From CALBMX01 sp047629095 (GTDB taxonomy: Bacteria; Planctomycetota; UBA1135; GCA-002686595), in assembly GCA_047629095.1 (NCBI GenBank), contig JBLHWM010000256.1:1-5456 (forward strand): 5,456 bases of DNA. The letters are read 5' to 3'. Made by a program: the position numbers and the translations under genes. Under the pieces are notes generated by a model that worked only from the letters and a program-made list of their open reading frames with translations, had not been told where the DNA came from and did not search any database. This document shows, in pieces, positions 1 through 5,456 of the stretch; the stretch's first letter is position 1; every line of letters begins with the position of its first letter.

Positions 1-1
1 G

Positions 2-124
2 TTGATATCGACCGGCCTGCGCGCGTTAAGCGAGGACCTCGAGCCACTACTCGGCATGCGCACCTCGCGCGCCAAGGGCGGCAGCGCTCGCCCCACCCTG
101 CTAGCCCTGCTGCAGAACCTCTAA
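2..124 (+). CDS. 3' end of an unidentified gene (possible ECF sigma factor C-terminus)
   Basis: The last 40 codons and the TAA stop of a gene that begins outside the window. This frame is preferred over the other open frame here because its third codon positions are overwhelmingly G or C, like the next gene, and because it stops 31 bp before that gene's start. The visible peptide contains LRALSEDLEPLLG, then a basic Ser/Arg/Gly stretch, and ends in LLALLQNL. The helix-like start, Ser-Thr-Gly-Leu-Arg followed by an amphipathic run ending in EPLL, loosely resembles the end of sigma region 4.2 in ECF sigma factors. Such factors are often encoded next to proteins with an anti-sigma-like N-terminus such as the one downstream. 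The similarity is by eye over about 15 residues, so the identity is unproven. The short gap suggests co-transcription with the VWA gene. Confidence 0.55.
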   Translation: MISTGLRALSEDLEPLLGMRTSRAKGGSARPTLLALLQNL

Positions 125-142
125 GCCACAAGCACAACAGAT

Positions 143-147
143 AAGGA
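143..147 (+). promoter_or_regulatory. Ribosome binding site of the VWA gene
   Basis: AAGGA lies 8 bases before the ATG at 156. It is a good Shine-Dalgarno match in an A-rich leader and supports this start over later in-frame ATGs such as the one at 306. The leader lies within the 31-bp gap after the preceding stop, too short to expect a separate promoter there. Confidence 0.75.
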
Positions 148-155
148 ACGAAGTC

Positions 156-3100
156 ATGCAAAACGACAAGATCAACAACGAACAACACGAGCGCCTCTGT
201 GCGTTTCTCTTCGGCGAACTGGAAGGCGCAGAGCGCGCCGCCTTCGCCCAAGAGCTCGCCGCCAGCCCCGAGCTGCAAGCCGAACAATCCCGCATCGAAG
301 CGAGCATGGAGCTCGTGAAAGAGTTCGCCCCCGTGGCGCCGGTGTCCCTGTCCCCCGGAGCCCGCGCTGGGCTCGTGGCGGCTGCGGGGAAAGCCAGCGG
401 CATGCCGGGCTCGGCGCCGGGCCCGACGCTAGCTTGGTACCGGCACCCGGGACTGCAAGTCGCAGCGGCGACGATGCTGGCCTTCGTAGCCTTCCGCGCG
501 CTGGACGAGCGCATGCTCGAGAACGCAGCGACTGGTGAATTCGGTCGCCGTGGCGAAGTGGCGGAGAGCAGCCGCGAGGCGACGCCGGATGCTCCGGATG
601 TGAATGGCTTCAGGCCAGTCGTAAACGTACGGCAGACTGGCAACACATTCGTCCAAAAGGAAAGTGCGCCTACGTACAAAGATCCCGAAGGCAATCACCC
701 CATTCCAACCGGCGGCTTCAACTATGAAGCGAGAAACCCAGCCGCTAAGTCCAGGCAGGGCGGAGCCCAAGCCACTCCCGGAGCAGCGGCCCCCGGCCCT
801 GCCTCACCGGCGGCGAAAGGCCAGCCCGGAGGACTCAGCCTACTCGGTTACTCGGATTCGAGCGAGGGCTTCAAGCCTGCCGCCGATCCGAAGAGAGACG
901 AAACGATGGTGATCCCACGCATCCAGGACGTGGTCTTTGATTCCGAGGAGGAAGAGGTCGACGACTTCAAAGCCGTGACCGGGAGCGTTTTCGCCGAGGC
1001 ACTTGTCAGCGAGTTGCCGGAAGAGAGCCACGGGGGCACGTTCAAAGGCCCTAGCGATGTTGTCCCGCCCGTTGGCGGTGGTGGCGCAGGGCTTGTGAAT
1101 GCTCCTGTAGCACCGGACGCTATCTATGTGGCGCGGTTCAAGGCAGGGGTGCCGCTCGCAGTGACTGAGCTCGGAGCTGCCCCGAGCGAGTCGCCAGCGC
1201 CAGTCCAGGTGAAGCCGGTTCAGCCAGTGCAAGCGCTAGGCGGGATTGCCGCTAGCACTCCAGGGAAAGGAGCTCCCCTTACGGAAGGCCCAAACGCTGG
1301 TGGGGTTCCCAACTTGGGGGAGGGGTTTGTTGCAGGCTTGTTGGATGGGGAGGAGTTTCAGTTGCCTTCCTTGCTTCCCCAGGATTCAAAGAAGGCCGCC
1401 GAGATCACCGCTAACCTCGAGCGCAGTGTGTCCGAGGCCAGGACTAAGCTTGCTCAGTTCGAAGCCGATTCGAAGGAGCGTAAGAACGACATGTTGAACG
1501 GAAACGTGGTGGCGATCGGCGACAACATGACTCTTCTGAACGAGACTCTTGCCAGCGTGGAGCAGGCCAAAGACGATGCTGTAGAGGCGGTCGAGAACGT
1601 GAGGCGAGTCGCCATGGGGGGGTCGAATCAGAGACCGCCGATGGGGGGTCAAATCACGGAAGGGGAGCCGTTTGCCAAGGGAACAGATGAGGTGTTTTTC
1701 AAGGCCTTTGGTGCCGTGGGGACGCCCCAGGATTCAGAAACCGGTTCAGGGGGTTGGTTCCTAGGTACGGGCGAAGAAGCCCGGGTCGGTGGCGGTGGCG
1801 GAGGCGGCGGTGATGCGGTTGCGGACAACGAGTTCCCGCACCACGCTTGGCTCGTCCAACAAGAGGCCGAAGTGGATGGCGGTGACGTTGGCCTACCCGG
1901 GCTCAACAATCGCCGGGGTGGTGGTGCAGGCGGCGGCGTGCTTGGGCCGGATGGGCAAGCGACTAGCGACCGCCTGGGCGTCACCTTCGGGATGACGGCA
2001 GCGGGTGAGCGGGTGGAGGTGGATATGCCTGTTGCCCAGGCTCGCCTTGCGGAACTGGAACAGCTAAAAGTGGTCGACGAAAGGGAACCTATTGGCTTCA
2101 GCGGGGGAAGGGTGGAGCCTATGTCCGATGAGGACAAGGCCGAACTTGACCTGCTTCGCGGCTACTTCGAATTCGTCGAAGTCACCAAGCAACAAGCCGA
2201 GCAAGACCGCCTTCTCGCCGAGCAGGCCCAGCTGGAGGCCAAGCTGCGTCGCGCCATCGAGGTGGAGCGCGAGTACCTCACGATTGTGCAGAACTGCATC
2301 CCTAAGGTCGGCGAGAAGCCCTCGGCGATGTACTACCGCTACTGGGGCGACAACGGTTACGAGTTCCCGGTGAACGACAACCTGTCGACCTTCTCCATCG
2401 ACGTGGACACGGCTAGCTACACCCTGGCGCGGCGCTATCTCAAAGATGGCTACCTGCCCGAGCGTGCGCAGATTCGCACCGAGGAGTTCGTCAACTACGC
2501 CACGCCGGATCTGCCGGCGCCCACGGGCGGCGACGTGTTCGGCATCACCATGGAGTTGGCGCCGAGCCCCTTCGGCCCCAACGCGGAAGCCGGCGGCGAG
2601 CATCGCCTGCTGCGCATTGGCGTGCGCGGAATGGAAGTTGACATGACCGAGCGCGATCCCGTGGCCTTGACCTTCGTGGTCGACGTGTCGGGTTCCATGG
2701 CTACGGGCGGAAGGCTCGAGCTGGTGAAGCACTCCCTGCGTCTCTTGGTCGGTGAACTCAGCCCGACGGATTCGATCGCACTGATCACCTTCAACAACAC
2801 GGCGACCCGCGTCCTGGACATGACGTCCGTGGGCAACGGTTCGGCCATCGAGCGCGCACTCTATGAGATGAAGACCGGCGGCGGCACGAATGCCGAGAGC
2901 GGCCTGCGTCTGGGTTACGAGGAGGCCGTCCTGGCCCACACACCCGGTGCACAGAACCGCGTGGTGTTCCTGTCCGACGGCGTCGGTAACATCGGCGAGA
3001 CGGACGAGCAGAAGCTCATCGCCGACGTGAAGCGCGCCCGGGACAAGGGCATCTACTTGAACACGATCGGGTTCGGCATGACCAACCACAACGATCGCTT

Positions 3101-3974
3101 CCTCGAGCAGCTCGCCGACGGCGGCGACGGTCTGTGCAACTATGTGGACAGCCCCGACGAAGCCCAGCGCGCCCTCGTCGACAACTTCACCGGCGCCTTC
3201 CAGACGATTGCCCGGGACGTGAAGATCCAGGTCGAGTTCGACAAGAACCAAGTGCTCTCCTACCGCCAACTCGGCTACGAGAACCGCGCCATCGCCGATG
3301 TGAACTTCCGCAACGATGCGGTGGACGCCGGCGAAGTCGGCGCCGGCCAACAGGTCGTCGCCCTCTACGAGGTCGTGCTGCGCAACGCGGATCCCAGCAA
3401 TGAGACGCCGCTAGCTACCACGCGAGTTCGCTACAAGGCGCCCTACGGCAAGCTGCTCGCGAAGGCGAGTGGTGGCAGTGGCCAGCCCGGAGCGAGTGCC
3501 GATGGCGACAAGCAGCTCGGCGCCAACGAGGCGACGGAGATCGAGTCGAGCTTCTACTGGAATCAATCGAGCGGCCTCTTCGACGGCGCTTCGATCGGCT
3601 TCCAGAAGAGCGCTCTCTCGGCACAGTTCGCCGAGTTCCTGCGCCGCTCGTCCCACGCCAAGAACGACAGCCTCTCGCTGTTGCGCTACAAGCTGGAAGA
3701 GCTAGCCAAGACAACTGGCGACCCCGAGGTGATCGAGCTGTCCGCCCTGGTGCAGCTTGCCCAACCGCAACTCGAGCCAGCACTACTAGCGCAAAACAGC
3801 CTGCGCCGCGCTGCGGACGAGCTGCAACGCTTCGAGTACGACTGCCTGCGCACCAGCTACGTGGACGGCGACCAATCGGAAGACTGGCTAGTCTCCACCA
3901 ACGCAACCCGCGAGCACCTGCGCGAATCCCTACGCATCGAAGTCTACGAATCCTGGGGCATCGAGAACCGCTAG
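156..3974 (+). CDS. Large YfbK-type von Willebrand factor A protein with anti-sigma-like N-terminus and DUF3520-like C-terminus
   Basis: A 1272-residue protein, about twice the usual YfbK length. Residues 11-57 (LCAFLFGELEGAERAAF, then ELAASPEL) resemble the helical N-terminus of anti-sigma factors, but the Cys residues of the zinc motif are absent. Residues 99-115 form a short hydrophobic stretch that may be one membrane span. Residues 120-720 are a linker: Pro/Ala/Gly-rich, an acidic patch (262-270), helical coiled-coil-like stretches at 409-486 and 625-712, and eight consecutive Gly at 545-552. Residues 726-790 (YGDNGYEFPVNDN, FSIDVDTASY, EEFVNY) are the conserved segment before the VWA domain in YfbK proteins. 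The VWA domain (about 835-1010) has the full MIDAS metal site: Asp843, Ser845 and Ser847 in DVSGSM, Thr911 in GGGTN, and Asp941 in FLSDG. Residues 1011-1205 match DUF3520 features (VEFDKNQVLSYRQLGYENR, VALYEV, FAEFLRRS). No enzymatic motif is visible, so a role in metal-dependent protein binding is likely. Its true partner is unknown, and membrane placement is inferred. The family call is firm; the role is not. Confidence 0.93.
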   Translation: MQNDKINNEQHERLCAFLFGELEGAERAAFAQELAASPELQAEQSRIEASMELVKEFAPVAPVSLSPGARAGLVAAAGKASGMPGSAPGPTLAWYRHPGLQVAAATMLAFVAFRALDERMLENAATGEFGRRGEVAESSREATPDAPDVNGFRPVVNVRQTGNTFVQKESAPTYKDPEGNHPIPTGGFNYEARNPAAKSRQGGAQATPGAAAPGPASPAAKGQPGGLSLLGYSDSSEGFKPAADPKRDETMVIPRIQDVVFDSEEEEVDDFKAVTGSVFAEALVSELPEESHGGTFKGPSDVVPPVGGGGAGLVNAPVAPDAIYVARFKAGVPLAVTELGAAPSESPAPVQVKPVQPVQALGGIAASTPGKGAPLTEGPNAGGVPNLGEGFVAGLLDGEEFQLPSLLPQDSKKAAEITANLERSVSEARTKLAQFEADSKERKNDMLNGNVVAIGDNMTLLNETLASVEQAKDDAVEAVENVRRVAMGGSNQRPPMGGQITEGEPFAKGTDEVFFKAFGAVGTPQDSETGSGGWFLGTGEEARVGGGGGGGGDAVADNEFPHHAWLVQQEAEVDGGDVGLPGLNNRRGGGAGGGVLGPDGQATSDRLGVTFGMTAAGERVEVDMPVAQARLAELEQLKVVDEREPIGFSGGRVEPMSDEDKAELDLLRGYFEFVEVTKQQAEQDRLLAEQAQLEAKLRRAIEVEREYLTIVQNCIPKVGEKPSAMYYRYWGDNGYEFPVNDNLSTFSIDVDTASYTLARRYLKDGYLPERAQIRTEEFVNYATPDLPAPTGGDVFGITMELAPSPFGPNAEAGGEHRLLRIGVRGMEVDMTERDPVALTFVVDVSGSMATGGRLELVKHSLRLLVGELSPTDSIALITFNNTATRVLDMTSVGNGSAIERALYEMKTGGGTNAESGLRLGYEEAVLAHTPGAQNRVVFLSDGVGNIGETDEQKLIADVKRARDKGIYLNTIGFGMTNHNDRFLEQLADGGDGLCNYVDSPDEAQRALVDNFTGAFQTIARDVKIQVEFDKNQVLSYRQLGYENRAIADVNFRNDAVDAGEVGAGQQVVALYEVVLRNADPSNETPLATTRVRYKAPYGKLLAKASGGSGQPGASADGDKQLGANEATEIESSFYWNQSSGLFDGASIGFQKSALSAQFAEFLRRSSHAKNDSLSLLRYKLEELAKTTGDPEVIELSALVQLAQPQLEPALLAQNSLRRAADELQRFEYDCLRTSYVDGDQSEDWLVSTNATREHLRESLRIEVYESWGIENR
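1788..1811 (+). repeat. GGN trinucleotide tract encoding eight glycines
   Basis: Eight consecutive glycine codons, alternating GGT, GGC and GGA, inside the linker of the VWA protein (residues 545-552). A second, looser Gly-rich run follows at about residues 587-594. The tract is typical of flexible linkers and is a likely site of length variation by slippage in multiples of three, which would not break the frame. Confidence 0.85.
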
Positions 3975-4010
3975 TCGAGCTAGGTTGCAACCAGACCGAC
4001 TCGGGGAAAC

Positions 4011-4054
4011 GCGAGGCGGCCACGCACAACGTTGCGTGGCCGCCTCGCCGCTTT
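4011..4054 (+). terminator. Strong hairpin after the VWA gene, probable transcription terminator
   Basis: A perfect 16-bp inverted repeat: left arm GCGAGGCGGCCACGCA (4011-4026), loop CAACGT, right arm 4033-4048. It starts 36 bases after the stop codon. An AAA (4007-4009) precedes the stem, and a short CGCTTT follows it (4049-4054). The stem is long and GC-rich, but the downstream T tract is only three bases, so it is not a textbook intrinsic terminator. It may stop transcription, or protect the 3' end of the mRNA. Near-symmetry means it could work on both strands. Confidence 0.75.
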
Positions 4055-4313
4055 AAGTGCGGCACCAAAACGCGGTACGTAGTAACTTACCGAGCCGCAC
4101 ACATCTCGTCTACTCGCCAACAGAATCGCACCGCACACAAGGCATCCGACGAACCAAGCTGCCGATAGGCATGCTTCACGTCGGCTCATCGAATAAACCA
4201 TACCGCAGATACACTGTCCGCAGAAAGAGGAGCGGTGCGCAAAGGTCCCTACTAGCCAGCTGCCAAGGGGCCTGCTCGACTTCGCCCTCTTCGAGACTGC
4301 AGCGTCGGTCAGG

Positions 4314-4330
4314 GCCGAGCCGTGCTCGGC
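4314..4330. repeat. Small perfect hairpin in the spacer
   Basis: GCCGAGC (4314-4320), loop CGT, GCTCGGC (4324-4330). The 7-bp GC-rich stem has no T tract after it, so it is not a terminator. Its function is unknown and it may be chance in GC-rich DNA. Confidence 0.5.
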
Positions 4331-4395
4331 TGCCAGGAATGCCGCTTCCGCGGTCTCGCCCCAAACCTACACGTATGCCCAAAACGGTCTGTCCC

Positions 4396-4412
4396 AGGGG
4401 CGGGCCCCTTTT
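4396..4412 (+). terminator. Weak terminator-like hairpin in the spacer
   Basis: AGGGG, loop CGGG, CCCCT, followed directly by TTT. The stem is only 5 bp, but the following T run makes it terminator-shaped. It could act as a second stop for read-through from the VWA gene. No gene in the spacer needs it, so the call is tentative. Confidence 0.3.
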
Positions 4413-4507
4413 CATGCGGCCTGTTAGAGCAGGGCGCGGCGATGTAACCCCTGGCTCTTCCGAGAAAGGCTAACTTTGGTTTGCATGAATTGGATGGGCT
4501 GGGTCAA

Positions 4508-4519
4508 AGTCCATGGACT
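4508..4519. promoter_or_regulatory. 12-bp palindrome upstream of the propeller gene, possible operator
   Basis: AGTCCATGGACT is a perfect palindrome 33 bases before the ATG at 4553. Its place is suitable for a repressor site or leader element. About one 12-bp palindrome is expected by chance in a window of this length, so position alone is the argument. Confidence 0.2.
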
Positions 4520-4552
4520 CTTCTACGCTCCAACCTCGCACTCGCACACAGA

Positions 4553-5456
4553 ATGAACGCACCAGAAGTCTCTCTGACCACCTTCCTCGCTCTGACATTC
4601 TTGGTCGCTCCGCCCGCCCTATCCCAAGGTCGACTCGAGGCCTTCGGCAACTCATCGCCAGGGACTCCACCGGCGGGGACGGGCTTCGTCCAAGTCGATG
4701 CCGGCACATACTTCAACCTGGCGATTCATGCCGACGGCAGCCTTTGGGCGTGGGGATCTGATTCCGACGGACAAGTCTCCAGCAAGCCAAATGGCTACGA
4801 CTTCACCTTCGCCTCTGCGGGCGGTCGATTCGGCCTCGCACTTCGGGCCGATGGAAGCTTGGAGTCCTGGGGGGATGACACCTGGGGGCCGGTCTCCGGA
4901 GCACCGACGGTGGGGGAATTTACCCAAGTCGCCGCTGGCTACCAGTTCGGCGTGGCGATCGACGCGGATGGTTTTCTTTCAGCTTGGGGCAATGATTGGC
5001 CCTACGGCGTTGTGACGAATACGCCCACAGACTCAGGCTACGTTCAGGTTGCCGCCGGGCTAAGCCACGCGGTGGCGCTTCGAGCAGACGGGACGCTTGT
5101 CAGCTGGGGTGAGCCCACGATCACCATGCCAACGCCGACAGGTGCAGGCTTCGTCCAGATCGCGGCGGGCAGAGACATGAACATCGCTTTGAAGGAGGAT
5201 GGGTCCGTCGAGACCTGGGGAGCGAACACCGCGGGGGGGCTGATCACCAACACCCCGACGGATACGGGCTACTTGGACATTGCGGCTGCATGGGACACGC
5301 TCTTCGTTCAGAAACCGAATGGCCTGATCCACGCCTGGGGGAACAATCAAGTCACGCCCAACTACGGCGTTGACTGGTTTAGTCTCGACGGAGGGGCCTA
5401 CCACGCCGTGGCGATCTGGGAGCTCGACTGCAACTACGATGGCACTTCGGACTACA
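4553..5456 (+). CDS. Secreted RCC1-like seven-bladed beta-propeller protein (5' part, runs off the window)
   Basis: 301 codons are visible, with no stop before the edge. The start is the first ATG after the in-frame TAA at 4445, and it places a signal peptide at the N-terminus: a hydrophobic core (FLALTFLVAP, 11-20) and a probable cleavage site after ALS (Ser24/Gln25). The n-region has no Lys or Arg and no clear ribosome binding site precedes it, so an upstream TTG or CTG start is possible. Residues 28-290 carry seven copies of an RCC1-type repeat of about 35-41 residues: an aromatic or VQVAAG strand, an A(I/L)xADGSL strand, then a WG turn. Examples are LWAWGS (64-69), LSAWGN (142-147) and IHAWGN (259-264). 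The fold is therefore a beta-propeller, a scaffold for binding proteins or ligands; no catalytic residues are evident. After the propeller come LDCNYDGTSDY, the start of a calcium-loop-like tail. The protein is probably exported or surface-exposed. The ligand is unknown. Confidence 0.88.
   Translation, partial: MNAPEVSLTTFLALTFLVAPPALSQGRLEAFGNSSPGTPPAGTGFVQVDAGTYFNLAIHADGSLWAWGSDSDGQVSSKPNGYDFTFASAGGRFGLALRADGSLESWGDDTWGPVSGAPTVGEFTQVAAGYQFGVAIDADGFLSAWGNDWPYGVVTNTPTDSGYVQVAAGLSHAVALRADGTLVSWGEPTITMPTPTGAGFVQIAAGRDMNIALKEDGSVETWGANTAGGLITNTPTDTGYLDIAAAWDTLFVQKPNGLIHAWGNNQVTPNYGVDWFSLDGGAYHAVAIWELDCNYDGTSDY
4634..5422 (+). repeat. Seven RCC1-type propeller repeats
   Basis: Seven WG-type strands (LEAFGN, LWAWGS, LESWGD, LSAWGN, LVSWGE, VETWGA, IHAWGN) alternate with seven AAG-type strands (VDAG, ASAG, VAAG, VAAG, IAAG, IAAA, DGGA). 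The array begins with a WG-type strand and ends with an AAG-type strand, so the two ends together make one blade. Blades near residues 153-163 and 230-240 share a near-identical (V/I)TNTPTD(S/T)GY loop, although their DNA differs at many synonymous sites, so the duplication is old or the loop is under selection. Confidence 0.8.
5426..5452 (+). other. Calcium-loop-like motif at the start of the C-terminal tail
   Basis: DCNYDGTSD (residues 292-300) fits the D-x-N-x-D-G-x-x-D pattern of EF-hand, dockerin and thrombospondin type 3 loops, with a Cys at the second position. Planctomycete exported proteins commonly carry DCNxNGxxD tails of this form. The rest of the tail lies outside the window, so repeat number and any anchoring signal cannot be seen. 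Confidence 0.55.

Larger units (their letters stand above)
4055..4552. other. Gene-poor spacer, about 500 bp
   Basis: No open frame here looks coding. The frames open on either strand lack ribosome binding sites, have Arg/Ser/Pro-rich translations with no recognisable motif, and overlap one another. What can be seen: a 9-base direct repeat CCGCACACA at 4095-4103 and 4131-4139, small hairpins at 4314-4330 and 4396-4412, and a 12-bp palindrome at 4508-4519. The promoter of the downstream gene should lie in the right part of this region, but I found no convincing -35/-10 pair. Confidence 0.6.

Noticed and set aside
1649..2137. Minus-strand frame with a run of eight prolines
   Set aside because: The prolines are the complement of the GGN glycine tract in the VWA gene; no ribosome binding site or motif supports it.
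2064..3350. Long open frame of 428 codons on the minus strand inside the VWA gene
   Set aside because: It is antisense to the YfbK and VWA regions, whose protein motifs are unmistakable. Its translation (Val/Ala/Gly/His/Leu-rich) shows no domain and is the expected mirror of GC-rich codon use.
3983..3992. 10-bp palindrome GGTTGCAACC just after the VWA stop codon
   Set aside because: Several palindromes of this length are expected by chance in the window, and it has no loop to act as a terminator.
4095..4139. Direct repeat CCGCACACA, possible start of an array or insertion-site duplication
   Set aside because: Only two 9-base copies, no regular spacing, and no element between them.
3980..4201. 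Minus-strand frame of 73 codons with a hydrophobic stretch (FVGCLVCGAILLA)
   Set aside because: It reads through the whole terminator hairpin, has no ribosome binding site, and the rest of its translation is Arg-rich without a recognisable motif.
4057..4473. Plus-strand frame of 138 codons in the spacer
   Set aside because: No ribosome binding site, Arg/Ser/Pro-rich composition, no family resemblance, and it overlaps an equally unconvincing minus-strand frame at 4176-4415.
4513..4761. Plus-strand frame starting MDSSTLQ that overlaps the propeller gene
   Set aside because: It is out of frame with the clear signal peptide and RCC1 repeats and ends in the middle of the first full repeat.

Overview
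This is a GC-rich window with one complete gene, two genes cut by the window edges, and a roughly 0.5 kb gene-poor spacer, all read on the + strand. The layout suggests Planctomycetota. A YfbK-type von Willebrand factor A protein carries an anti-sigma-like N-terminus and a very long low-complexity linker. The second protein is secreted and ends in a DCNxDGxxD tail of the sort that is very common in planctomycete exported proteins. This taxonomic call is inference; no rRNA or other marker is present.

Layout. (i) Positions 2-124 hold the last 40 codons of an unidentified gene, possibly the C-terminus of an ECF sigma factor. (ii) After a 31-bp gap with a clear AAGGA ribosome binding site comes a 1272-residue gene at 156-3974. 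It encodes, in order, an anti-sigma-like helical segment, one weak hydrophobic segment, about 600 residues of Gly/Pro/Ala-rich and coiled-coil linker, a YfbK N-terminal region, a VWA domain with an intact MIDAS metal site, and a DUF3520-like C-terminal region. (iii) A perfect 16-bp inverted repeat at 4011-4048 probably ends this transcript. (iv) Positions 4055-4552 contain no convincing gene, only two small hairpins and a 12-bp palindrome. (v) From 4553 to the window end runs the 5' part of a gene for a secreted RCC1-like protein. It has a signal peptide, seven propeller repeats whose half-blades at the two ends appear to close the ring, and the start of a calcium-loop-like tail.

The first two genes probably form one transcription unit. 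If the upstream gene is a sigma factor, the VWA protein could be its membrane-tethered partner, with the N-terminal segment in the cytoplasm and the VWA/DUF3520 part outside. This is a hypothesis. The propeller gene is separated by the hairpin and spacer and is probably transcribed on its own. I see no RNA gene, mobile element, CRISPR array or phage feature. The most unusual items are the size and internal make-up of the VWA protein and the clean seven-fold propeller.
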